Origin: Phycisphaerales bacterium
GTDB lineage: Bacteria > Planctomycetota > Phycisphaerae > Phycisphaerales > UBA1924
Assembly (NCBI GenBank): GCA_040221175.1
Contig: JAVJVK010000004.1
Coordinates: forward strand, 186,001 to 250,000
Length of the DNA stretch: 64,000 nucleotides
Direction of reading: 5' to 3'
Numbering within the stretch: position 1 is the stretch's first letter; the number at the start of each line of letters is the position of its first letter. Position numbers and translations under genes: made by a program. Under the pieces are notes generated by a model. The model worked only from the letters and a program-made list of their open reading frames with translations, did not search any database and was not told the origin of the DNA. Positions 41,426-49,970 of this stretch are shown in pieces.

Positions 41426-42007
41426 TTACTTCTTGGCCTTGGCCGCCTGGCGACGCTCGAGATTCGGGCGACGCAGTTTCTTGGTCAGGTTCTTGGGGGT
41501 CTTGTCATCGCTGTTGCGATCCACTCCGCGGACACGATCACGACGCGTGCCGCTTTCGGTCACGGCTCCGCCGGCATCCTCGATGATCTTGCGGGCCGAG
41601 CCACTGACGCGGCTGACGTTCACGGTCAGCTTGGTTTTCAGGCCACCCTCGGGCACGTTGCCCAGGATCTTGACGTCGCGGCTGGTGTCGCGGATCAGGC
41701 CGGCATCGATCAGCGACTTGGCGTTGATCTCGCCGCCGTTCTTGAAGTTCTCGTGCTCGACGATGTCCTTGATGTTGACGATCCAGAACAGCGTCTTGAA
41801 CTTGACGTTCGTGAAGCCGAACTTGGGCATCGTGCGGAACATCGGCATCTGACCACCCTCGAACTGGTGGAGGGTCGAATGGCCCTTGCGGCTGCCGGCG
41901 CCCTTCTGGCCCCGGCCGGCGCGCTTGCCGCCGCTGCCCTGTCCGCGGCCGACGCGCTTGCGCTGCTTGTAGCGACCCGCTTGGGACGTGATCTCGTGGA
42001 TCATCAT
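41426..42007 (-). CDS. rplO: Ribosomal protein uL15
   Basis: A 193-residue large-subunit protein. The Gly/Arg-rich N-terminus (KRVGRGQGSGGKRAGRGQKG) and the FEGGQMPMFRTMPKFGFTN motif are diagnostic. The C-terminal tail is longer than usual and basic (DRVRGVDRNSDDKTPKNLTK). Either of two adjacent ATGs (42007 or 42004) could start it; AGGAG lies upstream. rpmD (uL30), which normally comes between rpsE and rplO, is missing: only 48 bp separate them. Confidence 0.95.
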   Translation of the reverse strand: MMIHEITSQAGRYKQRKRVGRGQGSGGKRAGRGQKGAGSRKGHSTLHQFEGGQMPMFRTMPKFGFTNVKFKTLFWIVNIKDIVEHENFKNGGEINAKSLIDAGLIRDTSRDVKILGNVPEGGLKTKLTVNVSRVSGSARKIIEDAGGAVTESGTRRDRVRGVDRNSDDKTPKNLTKKLRRPNLERRQAAKAKK

Positions 42008-42055
42008 GGCTTCAAAACTCCTGGCCCGCCCGAGGCGTTGGCCCGTCGAGATCAA

Positions 42056-42667
42056 TCAATTATCGTTGGCCTTGTCGGCATCGTCGGAAGAGTCGCTGGT
42101 GTCGGCCGCCTCGGTGCTGACGCCGATGCCAGCCCCCGTCAGGGCGCGTGCACGCTCGATGCGCTGCTCGATTACCGAGTCGCCCAGGTCGACGCCGCGG
42201 CGCTCGGCCACGTCCTCGATGAGCCGAAGCTTCGCGAGTCCATCGATCACGGCCTTGACGACGTTGAGCTTGTTGCCCGAGCCCAGGCTCTTGGTGATGC
42301 AGTCGCTGTAGCCGGCCATCTCGAGCACGGCGCGGACGGTAGCGCCTGCGACAATACCCGTACCGGGCGTGGCGGGGATCAGGCGGATCTTCGAAGCCGA
42401 GAAGCTCGTCTCGATCTCGTGGGGCACGGTGGTGCCCAGCCGCTTGACGCTCACCATGCTGCGGCGGGCCTTGCGCTGGGCCTTCTCGATCGCCACGGGC
42501 ACTTCCGTGCTCTTGGCGTAGCCGTAGCCCACCTTGCCCTGGCGATCGCCCACGACCACGAGCGCTCCAAAGCTGAAGCGGCGGCCACCCTTCACCGTTG
42601 CGGCGGTGCGGTAGATGTTGACCGTGGTCGATTCGATCTGCCCGGCTTCGTCGATCATCTCAGGCAT
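42056..42667 (-). CDS. rpsE: Ribosomal protein uS5
   Basis: A 203-residue small-subunit protein involved in decoding accuracy. RTAATVKGGRRFSFGALVVVGD and GKVGYGYAKSTEVPVAIEKA form the N-terminal RNA-binding domain, and PGTGIVAGATVRAVLEMAGY the second. The C-terminal 25 residues are acidic and disordered (STEAADTSDSSDDADKANDN), which is unusual for a ribosomal protein. The ATG at 42667 is chosen from family alignment. Confidence 0.96.
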   Translation of the reverse strand: MPEMIDEAGQIESTTVNIYRTAATVKGGRRFSFGALVVVGDRQGKVGYGYAKSTEVPVAIEKAQRKARRSMVSVKRLGTTVPHEIETSFSASKIRLIPATPGTGIVAGATVRAVLEMAGYSDCITKSLGSGNKLNVVKAVIDGLAKLRLIEDVAERRGVDLGDSVIEQRIERARALTGAGIGVSTEAADTSDSSDDADKANDN

Positions 42668-42722
42668 TGAGCGCCCTCGTTTCCATATCCGCGGGGTGGC
42701 TCGCGTGAGCACCCCGAATGCG

Positions 42723-43085
42723 TCAGAACTTCAATCCGCCCTCGCGGGCCGCGTCGGCCAGCGCCTGTACACGCCCGTGGTAGCGGAACCCGCCACGGTC
42801 GAAGACCACCTTCTCGACACCCTTGGCCTTGGCCCGCTCGGCAATGAGCTTGCCCACGGCCTTGGCGGCCTCGGCGTTGCCGGTGGCCTCGCCCTTGAAC
42901 CCCTTGTCCATCGTCGAGGCGGCGCAGATGGTCGTGCCGTCCAGATCGTTGACAACCTGGGCGTACACGTGCCGCAGCGAGCGATAGATGCTCAGGCGCG
43001 GGATCTCGCCCGTGCCCGAAACGCGCTTGCGGATGCCGATGCGGCGGCGGGTTCGGCGTGCTTGCTTGGCTTGCTGCCTGTCCAT
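42723..43085 (-). CDS. rplR: Ribosomal protein uL18
   Basis: A 120-residue 5S-rRNA-binding protein. [39 protein letters not shown] and [20 protein letters not shown] are typical. Normal length. It lies 77 bp after rplF and 55 bp before rpsE. Confidence 0.96.
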   Translation of the reverse strand: MDRQQAKQARRTRRRIGIRKRVSGTGEIPRLSIYRSLRHVYAQVVNDLDGTTICAASTMDKGFKGEATGNAEAAKAVGKLIAERAKAKGVEKVVFDRGGFRYHGRVQALADAAREGGLKF

Positions 43086-43162
43086 TGCGTCAGAACCTCA
43101 AAGAGAACCGGAACACCTGTCGAATCACATGCACGATCGGAGCAATCGGGAAACCGCGGGCA

Positions 43163-43714
43163 TCACGCGCCGGCGGTCTTGCCCTCCTTGCGGATGATCG
43201 TCTCGTCGCTGTACTTGATGCCCTTGCCATTGTACGGCTCGGGCTTGCGGACTGCGCGGACCTCGGCGGCAAACTGGCCGACGGCCTGCTTGTCGAAGCC
43301 GCTCACCGTGACGGTCTGCTTCTCCACCTTCACGTCCACGCCCTGGGGGATGGTCTTGAAGATGGGGTTGGCGAATCCCACGATGAGCTTCAGGCGGTTG
43401 CCTTCCACCGCGGCGGTGTAGCCCACGCCCTGGACCTCGAGAACCTTGGTGTATCCCTGGCTGACGCCCTGGATGTTGTTCTCGACGATCGAGCGGCTGG
43501 TACCCCACAGGCTCTTGGCCTTGCGGTCGCCTTCCTTGCCCTCGGGCACGGCGAAGGACAGCGTCTGCTCACCTTCGTCCCAGGCAACGCTCACCAGAGG
43601 ATGCACCTCATGGGTCAGCGATCCCTTGGAACCCTCGACGCGCACGGTCTGACCGTCGACGTTGACCTTGACGCCCTTGGGCACGGAGATGGGCTTCTTG
43701 CCGATGCGTGACAT
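43163..43714 (-). CDS. rplF: Ribosomal protein uL6
   Basis: A 183-residue large-subunit protein with the start MSRIGKKPISVPKGVKV and the C-terminal signature RKPEPYNGKGIKYSDE. Two related domains are present as expected. GAGGAGG lies upstream of the ATG. Normal length. Confidence 0.96.
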   Translation of the reverse strand: MSRIGKKPISVPKGVKVNVDGQTVRVEGSKGSLTHEVHPLVSVAWDEGEQTLSFAVPEGKEGDRKAKSLWGTSRSIVENNIQGVSQGYTKVLEVQGVGYTAAVEGNRLKLIVGFANPIFKTIPQGVDVKVEKQTVTVSGFDKQAVGQFAAEVRAVRKPEPYNGKGIKYSDETIIRKEGKTAGA

Positions 43715-43770
43715 TGCGAATCAACCTCCTCGGCGTGCCGGATTGCCGGCCGCCGATCATTGCCCCTGGC

Positions 43771-44169
43771 TTACTGGACCACCGCCAGCAGTTCGCCGCC
43801 CACGCGCTCGTTGCGGCACTTGCGATCGCTCATCACGCCCCGGCTGGTAGACACCACGGCGATGCCCATGCCCTGCAGCGGACGCGGCAGCTTCTCGACG
43901 CTGCTGTATACGCGGCGACCAGGCTTGCTCACGCGAGTGAGCGAGGCAATCAGCGGCTCGCCAGCCGAGCCGTACCGCAGCGACACCCGCAGGATGCCTT
44001 GGCGGCCGTCCTCGACCACTTCGAAGCCTTCGACGTAGCCCTCGTCCTGGAGGACCTGAGCGACGCCACGGCACACCTTGCTGTTCAGGCAGTCCACCTG
44101 GCGGCTGCGGTTGCGCAGGCCGTTGCGGATCCGCGTGAGCATGTCCGAGATCGGATCGTTGACCGACAT
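43771..44169 (-). CDS. rpsH: Ribosomal protein uS8
   Basis: A 132-residue small-subunit protein that binds helix 21 of 16S rRNA. MSVNDPISDMLTRIRNGLRN starts it, and GIAVVSTSRGVMSDRKCRN is the conserved C-terminal motif. A slightly unusual feature is the ending VGGELLAVVQ. The start at 44169 matches the family. Confidence 0.95.
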   Translation of the reverse strand: MSVNDPISDMLTRIRNGLRNRSRQVDCLNSKVCRGVAQVLQDEGYVEGFEVVEDGRQGILRVSLRYGSAGEPLIASLTRVSKPGRRVYSSVEKLPRPLQGMGIAVVSTSRGVMSDRKCRNERVGGELLAVVQ

Positions 44170-44287
44170 CGTTTCCGATGACCTCCTGCCCGGCCCCACG
44201 GGGCTCGAGCCTTACCTGACCGCCGTTGCCGCCCGTCGTGGGCGCCGGCGCGTGTGCCTGACGAAAGAGTCTTGTCGCCCGCCGAAC

Positions 44288-44473
44288 TTACCAGCTTGCC
44301 TTGCGCATGCCCGGAATCTTGCCCTCGTGGGCAAGCTTGCGGAGCATGATGCGGCTGATGCGGAACTTGCGGTACACCCCGCGAGACCGCCCGGTCAGCT
44401 CGCACCGGCGCACCGTCCGAGTCGAGAACTTGGGCGTCTTGTTGCTCTTTGCGATCTGTGCCTTGGTCGCCAT
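44288..44473 (-). CDS. rpsN: Ribosomal protein uS14, short type without zinc site
   Basis: A 61-residue protein of the short S14 class. The short class normally binds zinc through Cys24, Cys27, Cys40 and Cys43; here these are Cys24, Thr27, Ser40 and Met43 (RRCELTGR ... FRISRIML). It therefore combines the short length of the zinc type with loss of the zinc site. The rest ([24 protein letters not shown]) is typical. Order rplE-rpsN-rpsH is the usual one. Confidence 0.94.
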   Translation of the reverse strand: MATKAQIAKSNKTPKFSTRTVRRCELTGRSRGVYRKFRISRIMLRKLAHEGKIPGMRKASW

Positions 44474-44527
44474 ACTTCTACTTCACTCCCGGCGGCCCTG
44501 TCGGCCGCCTTGGTGGTTGGATCTCTT

Positions 44528-45172
44528 TCAGCTGGCCTTCTTCTTCGGCGGCGCGGGCTTGCGGAAGGGCATGCCCAGGCTCTCGAGCACGGCCCTGCTC
44601 TTGGCCTTGTCCGAGTTGCGGAAGACGAAGTTGATGTTCATGCCGTGCGTGAACGTCACGTTCGCCATATTGATTTCGGGGAACACGCCCTGCTCGTTCA
44701 GGCCCAGCGAGTAGTTGCCAGCCTTGTCGAACGAAGTCTCCGAAACGCCACGGAAGTCCTTGATTCGAGGCGTTGCGAGGTTGATGAAGCGATCGAGGAA
44801 GTCCCACATGCGATCACCACGCATCGTGACCATCGCCGAGGTTTCCATGCCCTCGCGAACCTTGAAGTTCGAGACGCTCTTCTTGGCCTTGACCACCACG
44901 GGCTTCTGGCCGGTGATCTGCGTCAGCGTGTCGATCACAGTCGAGCGGATGTTCGGCGGAATCTTCGGACCATCCAGGAAGCGTCCCATGTTCACGTTGA
45001 TCACGATGCGATCGAGCACGGGCATGGCCATGGGGTTGGACACGCCGAACTGCTTGGTGATCTCGGAACGCGCCTCTTCGAGGTAGCGCTTCCGCAACCG
45101 CTGCATGCCCTCGCGGGGCGCGGCCGCCGCCTTGATGGCGGGATCGTCCTGATTGGGCTTGTTCTTAGCCAT
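44528..45172 (-). CDS. rplE: Ribosomal protein uL5
   Basis: A 214-residue 5S-rRNA-binding protein. RIVINVNMGRFLDGPK, ITGQKPVVVKAKKSVSNFKVREG, VTMRGDRMWDFLDR and FPEINMANVTFTHGMNINFVF are diagnostic. There are an extra N-terminal stretch of about 20 residues and a short Pro/Lys tail (PAPPKKKAS), so it is longer than the usual 180. Confidence 0.96.
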   Translation of the reverse strand: MAKNKPNQDDPAIKAAAAPREGMQRLRKRYLEEARSEITKQFGVSNPMAMPVLDRIVINVNMGRFLDGPKIPPNIRSTVIDTLTQITGQKPVVVKAKKSVSNFKVREGMETSAMVTMRGDRMWDFLDRFINLATPRIKDFRGVSETSFDKAGNYSLGLNEQGVFPEINMANVTFTHGMNINFVFRNSDKAKSRAVLESLGMPFRKPAPPKKKAS

Positions 45173-45204
45173 CTCGTATCAGTCCTTCCGAAGAACCGCG
45201 TGGG

Positions 45205-45564
45205 TTACAGGGTGTCCTTGCTTGCCGACTCGCCGCCCTTGCGCCGGGCCTGGACGGACAGGACCTTTCCGCCCCGCACCGCCACGCGCTGCTTCTTTCC
45301 ATCGTCGCCCGTCGGGAAGCGCACCCGCGTGGGCTTGCCGTCGACCGCCGGACTTAAGTTTGAGATGTGGAAGGGCGCTTCCTTCGTGACGCGGCCGCCC
45401 TCGGGGTTGATTCGCGTGGGCTTGACGTTCCGCGTGCGAAGGTTGAGCCCCTTCACGTACACGCGATCGCGAGCCGTATCGACCCGCATCACCTCACCCG
45501 TACGGCCCTTGTGGTCGCCGCTGGTCACGATCACGTTGTCACCCTTGCGGATATGACGCGCCAT
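45205..45564 (-). CDS. rplX: Ribosomal protein uL24
   Basis: A 119-residue large-subunit assembly protein with the KOW motif KGDNVIVTSGDHKGRTGEVM and GLNLRTRNVKPTRINPEGG. The ATG overlaps the rplN stop (TAATG), indicating coupling. Normal length. Confidence 0.95.
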   Translation of the reverse strand: MARHIRKGDNVIVTSGDHKGRTGEVMRVDTARDRVYVKGLNLRTRNVKPTRINPEGGRVTKEAPFHISNLSPAVDGKPTRVRFPTGDDGKKQRVAVRGGKVLSVQARRKGGESASKDTL

Positions 45565-45950
45565 TACACCACCTCCGGAGCAAGCGACACGATCTTCATG
45601 TAGTTCTTCTCGCGAAGCTCGCGGGCCACCGGCCCGAAGATGCGCGTGCCGCGGGGGTTGCCATCAGGGTTGATGAGCACCACGGCGTTGCTGTCGAACT
45701 TCACGTACGAGCCATCGGGGCGACGCGTGTTGCGGGCGGTCCGCACCACAACGGCCTTGGACATGTCGCCGGGCTTGATGTCGGCGCCGGGCAGGGCCTT
45801 CTTGACCGAGATGAGCACGCGATCGCCCACGCCGGCCGCCGGGCGGGTGTTGTTCCCGCTGGCGCTGGTCCGGCCGTAGACGCGGATGACGTAGGCCACC
45901 TTGGCCCCCGAGTTATCCGCGACTTCGCATCGTGATTCTTGCTGAAGCAT
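45564..45950 (-). CDS. rplN: Ribosomal protein uL14
   Basis: A 128-residue large-subunit protein. [17 protein letters not shown], the [19 protein letters not shown] motif and [20 protein letters not shown] are diagnostic. Its stop overlaps the rplX start by one base. Confidence 0.96.
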   Translation of the reverse strand: MLQQESRCEVADNSGAKVAYVIRVYGRTSASGNNTRPAAGVGDRVLISVKKALPGADIKPGDMSKAVVVRTARNTRRPDGSYVKFDSNAVVLINPDGNPRGTRIFGPVARELREKNYMKIVSLAPEVV

Positions 45951-46022
45951 GGCTTGCTACTTCCTACGTGCCCAACACGGGCGTGCGAGACTTGGGTCGG
46001 ACCCTCAACGGCGCGGGCTCGT

Positions 46023-46313
46023 TCAGCCCGGTGTGTGCTCCAGAACGCGGGCGAGCTTCCAGGACTTGGTCTTGCTCATGGGCCGGCACGGCACGACTTC
46101 GACACGGTCCCCCACCTGGGCCTGGTTGCCCTCGTCGTGGGCGTGGAGGACGGTTCGCCGGCGGACGTACTTGCCGTACTTGGGGTGCTTGGCCACGTAG
46201 CTGACGACGACCTTGATGGTCTTGTCGCGGCCGGCGGTCGTCACCTCGCCCACGCGGGCGCCCTTGGCCTTCTCGCCGGTGGTCTGGGTCGTGCTGGCGG
46301 TGTTGTCGCTCAT
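46023..46313 (-). CDS. rpsQ: Ribosomal protein uS17
   Basis: A 96-residue small-subunit protein with an OB fold (RVGEVTTAGRDKTIKVVVSY, YVRRRTVLHAHDEGN, GDRVEVVPCRPMSKTKSW). A 15-residue Thr-rich N-terminal extension (SDNTASTTQTTGEKAKGA) precedes the fold. Confidence 0.95.
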   Translation of the reverse strand: MSDNTASTTQTTGEKAKGARVGEVTTAGRDKTIKVVVSYVAKHPKYGKYVRRRTVLHAHDEGNQAQVGDRVEVVPCRPMSKTKSWKLARVLEHTPG

Positions 46314-46361
46314 ACGTTCACGTTCTCTTCTAGTCGGTGTGCCGAACCGCGATACCTGCTG

Positions 46362-46565
46362 TTAGCTGGCCTTCTTTGCGTGCTGCCTGGCCGAACGCTC
46401 GGTCATCAGGCGGGCGATGTCCTTGCGGGTCTTGGAGAACTCGCTGTTGTCCTCGACCTTCTCGGTGGCCGCCTGTACGCGCAGCTGGAACAGACGCTTG
46501 CGCAGCCGGACGAGCTCGGCCTGGATCTCGTTGTTGTCGAGCTTGCGAACTTCTTCGCCGGTCAT
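46362..46565 (-). CDS. rpmC: Ribosomal protein uL29
   Basis: A 67-residue two-helix protein at the tunnel exit. EVRKLDNNEIQAELVRLRKR and LFQLRVQAATEKVEDNSEFS are typical. Normal length; located between rplP and rpsQ as usual. Confidence 0.94.
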   Translation of the reverse strand: MTGEEVRKLDNNEIQAELVRLRKRLFQLRVQAATEKVEDNSEFSKTRKDIARLMTERSARQHAKKAS

Positions 46566-46631
46566 GACGCCTTCTCCAACTGCGTGCCCCTCGAGGCCCG
46601 CGATTCATTCCAGGGACTCAAACCCGTCCTA

Positions 46632-47060
46632 TCAACCCACCGTGGTGCGACGCTTGACGAATCGGCAGCGGATGGGCATCTTCATGGCCATGCGCTTCAT
46701 CGCCTCGCGAGCCATCTCTTCGGGCACTCCGGCCAGCTCGTAGAGCATCGTCCCCGGGCGAACCCGAGCTGCCCAATAGTCCACGTCGGCCTTGCCCTTA
46801 CCCATGCGCTGCTCGAGGGGCTTCTTGCTCACCGGCTTGTCAGGAAACACGCGGATGAACAGCTTGCCCTGACGCTTGAGGAAGTGCGTCGACGCGATGC
46901 GTCCGGCCTCGATCTGGTTGCTCTTGAGCCAGCAGCCCTCGAGCGCCTGGAGCCCGTAGTCGCCGAACGCGACGTAGTTGCCCTTGGTCGCCTTGCGATC
47001 GCGGACGCGGCGGAACTCCTTGCGGAACTTCACTCGCTTTGGGATCTTATACGGTGGCAT
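46632..47060 (-). CDS. rplP: Ribosomal protein uL16
   Basis: A 142-residue large-subunit protein near the A site. LFIRVFPDKPVSKKPLEQRM, GKGKADVDYWAARVRPGTM and the IEAGR motif are diagnostic. The stretch GLQALEGCWLKSNQIEAGR replaces the usual RG-rich loop, and the N-terminus (PPYKIPKRVKFRKEFRR) is slightly longer than normal. Confidence 0.95.
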   Translation of the reverse strand: MPPYKIPKRVKFRKEFRRVRDRKATKGNYVAFGDYGLQALEGCWLKSNQIEAGRIASTHFLKRQGKLFIRVFPDKPVSKKPLEQRMGKGKADVDYWAARVRPGTMLYELAGVPEEMAREAMKRMAMKMPIRCRFVKRRTTVG

Positions 47061-47114
47061 CGATCAAACCCTTCCTGGCGGCCTCCGAACGCTTCGGATG
47101 ACCGAGTGTCTTGC

Positions 47115-47822
47115 TTACCTGCGGCCCCGGCTGCGAACGCGGGCGCCCGCGGCCTTCGAGGTGGTCTCTTCGTCCTGGGCCTCGTACTCACCCTTGTAGA
47201 TCCACACCTTCACGCCGATGCGGCCGGCAGTGGTGCGGGCTTCCTCGAAGCCGTAGTCGATGTTCGCCTGCAACGTCGAGAGCGGCAGTGCTCCCAGACG
47301 CACGTCCAGGCGGCGGCTCATCTCGGCGCCGCCCAGGCGACCGGAAATCTGGATCTTCACGCCCTTGGCGCCATTCTGCATCACACTCTCAGCACGCATC
47401 TTCACCACGCGGCGGAAGCTGCTGCGCCGGCTGAGCTGTTCGGCCACGTTGGCAGCCACGAGCTGGGCGCTCATGTCGGGGTTCTTGATCTCGATGATCT
47501 TGATCGAGACCTTGCGGCCGGTCATGAGCTGGAGCTCTTCGGTCATCCGCTCGACCTCAGCGCCCTTGGGGCCGATCACCACGCCCGGGCGAGCCGTACG
47601 GATGAGCACGACCAATTCCTCGCGGGTGCGCTCGATCTCCACGCTCGCGACGGCGGCGTGGGGGCGACCCGGGTTGCGGTTGAGCCGCTTGTCCAGGTAC
47701 TCGCGGATCTTCTGGTCTTCGACCAGCAACTCGCCGTAGATCGCCTTGGGGGCGTACCAGCGGCTGCGGTGGGCTTCGGTGACTCCCAGGCGGAAGCCGA
47801 AGGGGTGGATCTTCTGTCCCAT
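47115..47822 (-). CDS. rpsC: Ribosomal protein uS3
   Basis: A 235-residue small-subunit protein at the mRNA entry. MGQKIHPFGFRLGVTEAHRS starts it. The KH-domain motif VIGPKGAEVERMTEEL is intact (VIGxxG), and the C-terminal ARTTAGRIGVKVWIYKGEYE is typical. The ATG overlaps the rplV stop (TAATG). Confidence 0.97.
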   Translation of the reverse strand: MGQKIHPFGFRLGVTEAHRSRWYAPKAIYGELLVEDQKIREYLDKRLNRNPGRPHAAVASVEIERTREELVVLIRTARPGVVIGPKGAEVERMTEELQLMTGRKVSIKIIEIKNPDMSAQLVAANVAEQLSRRSSFRRVVKMRAESVMQNGAKGVKIQISGRLGGAEMSRRLDVRLGALPLSTLQANIDYGFEEARTTAGRIGVKVWIYKGEYEAQDEETTSKAAGARVRSRGRR

Positions 47823-48367
47823 TACGCTCGCTCCTGGACGCCCACGGTAATGTGGCTGGTCTGCTTGATGATCGGGTGGGCCCGGCCGCGGTCCTTGGGG
47901 CGGAATCGCTTGATCTGAGGGCCCTCGTCGACGCGGCTCTCCACGACGAACAACTCGGTCACGTCCGCGTCGGCCTGCTCGGCGTCGGCAATGGCCGCGT
48001 TCAGGGCCTTTGACATGTTGTCCGAAGCACGCTTCTGGCTGAAGTTCAGCAGGTTGAGCGCCTCGTCCACGGACTTGCCGCGGATCAGGTCGGCAACCAG
48101 CCGAGCCTTCTGCGTGCTGCCGCGGTGGAAGCGGACCTCGCTGACGAAGCGGGCGATGTCCCGCGGCTCGGCGTTAACTACGCGGGCCAGGGCACGAATA
48201 TGCGCCGCCTTGCACGTGGGCTTGGGGCGGCCCGCCAGCCAATTGCGCACGGCGCTCTCGGCCTTGGCGCCCGGCAGCCCGAGCGGACGGACAGCCTCGG
48301 CGAGGGCCTCGACGCTGGCGCCGGCCTCGTCGGCAAACTTCTTGAGTTGATCGCTACGCAGTCTCAC
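47822..48367 (-). CDS. rplV: Ribosomal protein uL22 with XRE-like HTH extension
   Basis: A 181-residue protein in which the normal uL22 (VRFHRGSTQKARLVADLIRG to IKQTSHITVGV) begins only near residue 78. The first 75 residues look like an XRE/Cro-type helix-turn-helix: DQLKKFADEAGASVEALAEA, then AESAVRNWLAGRPKPT, then AAHIRALARVVNAEPRDIARF. This order (helix, recognition-like helix, helix) matches the usual lambda-repressor-like pattern. The start is GTG (48365-48367) with GGAG 8 nt upstream. The only other in-frame start codon before the uL22 core is a GTG inside the extension at 48247, without a Shine-Dalgarno, so the extension seems to be translated with uL22. Flanking genes rpsS and rpsC are normal. 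Confidence 0.93.
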   Translation of the reverse strand: MRLRSDQLKKFADEAGASVEALAEAVRPLGLPGAKAESAVRNWLAGRPKPTCKAAHIRALARVVNAEPRDIARFVSEVRFHRGSTQKARLVADLIRGKSVDEALNLLNFSQKRASDNMSKALNAAIADAEQADADVTELFVVESRVDEGPQIKRFRPKDRGRAHPIIKQTSHITVGVQERA

Positions 48368-48447
48368 CGATGGATCTCCGAAGTCGTCCGTTTCCTGTCA
48401 CGCATCGAATCGAAAAGTCACGAATCCGCTCTTGCCTCAGGCCGGGC

Positions 48448-48732
48448 CTACTTGCCCGACTTGATGCCTTCCTTCTTGTTCGTGTGGCCCCGGAAGGTGC
48501 GCGTCAGCGAGAACTCGCCGAGCTTGTGGCCCACCATGTCCTCGGTCACGAACACCTCCAGGAAGGCACGGCCGTTGTGCACCTGGAACGTGTGGCCCAC
48601 GAACTCGGGCACGATCGTGCTCCGCCGGGCCCAGGTTTTGATGGGCTCGCGCTCGCCCGACTCCTGCTGCTTCATCACCTTCGTGTACAGCTTCTCGTCG
48701 ACGAACGGACCCTTCTTGAGGCTACGACCCAT
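48448..48732 (-). CDS. rpsS: Ribosomal protein uS19
   Basis: A 94-residue small-subunit head protein. [39 protein letters not shown] and the [20 protein letters not shown] motif are diagnostic. Normal length, between rplB and rplV. Confidence 0.97.
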   Translation of the reverse strand: MGRSLKKGPFVDEKLYTKVMKQQESGEREPIKTWARRSTIVPEFVGHTFQVHNGRAFLEVFVTEDMVGHKLGEFSLTRTFRGHTNKKEGIKSGK

Positions 48733-48792
48733 GCTTCACGCTCCTGCCAGTGCTTCCAACACTCGTCCGAATCACCTGTGCCCCTGCCACAC

Positions 48793-49653
48793 TCACTTGG
48801 ACAGCTGCCCGTACCGCTTGCTGCGGCGGCGACGGATGATCAGCTGCGTGCTGTACTGCTTCTTGTTACGGGTGCCACCGCCCTTGGCGTCCACGCCCGT
48901 CGGGCTCACCGGTGTGCGGTTGCCCTTGCTTCGGCCCTCACCGCCGCCCAGCGGGTGGGCGTGGTGGCTCTTGGCCACGCCGCGGGTGATCGGCCGGCGG
49001 CCCAGGTGCCGCGTCAGGCCGGCCTTGCCCAGGCGGCGGTTCTGGTGGTCGCTGTTTCCAACGGCCCCCACCACGGCCCGGCAGTCCAGGCTCACGCGAC
49101 GCGTCTCGCCCGAGGGCATCACCAGGGTGGCGTACTTGCCCTCGCGGTTGGTCAGGCGGGCGGACGAACCGGCCGAGCGGCACATCTGGGCGCCCTTACC
49201 CGGGGCCAACTCGATGCAGTGCACTTCCATGCCCGAGGGGATGTACCGCAGCGGCATGCAGTTACCAACCGTCGGCTCCACGGCCGAATCGCTGGACGTC
49301 AGCACGGTCATGCCCGTCTTCATGCCCTTGGGGGCAATGACGTAGCGCTTCACGCCGTCGGCATACTCGATCAGCGCGATATGGCTGGTTCGGTTGGGAT
49401 CGTACTCGATGCCCACGACCTTGCCGGCGATGCCGTCGCGGTCCTTGCGCTTGAAGTCGATCTTGCGGTACATGCGCTTCGCGCCGCCGCCACGACCCCG
49501 GACGGTGATCACGCCGGTGTGGTTACGACCGCCCGTCTTCTTCAGCGGGCTGAGCAGCGCCTTTTCCGGACGCTTCTTGTCGACCTCGACGTGGAGGTTG
49601 ACCGAGGCGTTGCGCCGGCCGGGCGAGGTTGGTTTGTAGACTCGGATGGCCAT
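48793..49653 (-). CDS. rplB: Ribosomal protein uL2
   Basis: A 286-residue large-subunit core protein needed for subunit association and peptidyl transfer. KKTGGRNHTGVITVRGRGGG, YDPNRTSHIALIEYADG, LAPGKGAQMCRSAGSSARL and the catalytic-centre loop GVAKSHHAHPLGGGEGRSKG are diagnostic. The universally conserved His of HPLGGGEG is present. Normal length for this protein. Confidence 0.97.
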   Translation of the reverse strand: MAIRVYKPTSPGRRNASVNLHVEVDKKRPEKALLSPLKKTGGRNHTGVITVRGRGGGAKRMYRKIDFKRKDRDGIAGKVVGIEYDPNRTSHIALIEYADGVKRYVIAPKGMKTGMTVLTSSDSAVEPTVGNCMPLRYIPSGMEVHCIELAPGKGAQMCRSAGSSARLTNREGKYATLVMPSGETRRVSLDCRAVVGAVGNSDHQNRRLGKAGLTRHLGRRPITRGVAKSHHAHPLGGGEGRSKGNRTPVSPTGVDAKGGGTRNKKQYSTQLIIRRRRSKRYGQLSK

Positions 49654-49691
49654 TGAAAATCTCCGATACTCAGTCGTTGCCTACGCCCGAT

Positions 49692-49970
49692 TCAGAACAG
49701 GTCGATGGTCTGGCCCTCGGCCAGCCGAACGATGGCTTTCTTGGTCGGCGGCGCCTGCACGTAACCGTACTTCAGGCGACGCTCGCGGTTCTTGCGAACC
49801 TGGGTGGTGATGCCCAGCACGCTCACGCCATAGAGCGATTCGACGGCACGCTTGATGCTCGTCTTGTCGGCCCGGCGGTCCACCAGGAAGGTGTAGCGGT
49901 TCTCGTCGGCCATGGCGGCGGTGCTGCGCTCGGTGACGATGGGCTTCTTGATCACGGTGCTCGGGTGCAT
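49692..49970 (-). CDS. rplW: Ribosomal protein uL23
   Basis: A 92-residue tunnel-exit protein that docks trigger factor and SRP. VIKKPIVTERSTAAMADENR, YTFLVDRRADKTSIKRAVE and KYGYVQAPPTKKAIVRLAEG are diagnostic. The ATG overlaps the rplD stop (ATGA). Confidence 0.95.
   Translation of the reverse strand: MHPSTVIKKPIVTERSTAAMADENRYTFLVDRRADKTSIKRAVESLYGVSVLGITTQVRKNRERRLKYGYVQAPPTKKAIVRLAEGQTIDLF

Noticed and set aside
48247-48367. Alternative internal GTG as the true uL22 start
   Set aside because: It has no Shine-Dalgarno, falls inside the predicted HTH, and would still leave about 35 extra residues before the uL22 core.
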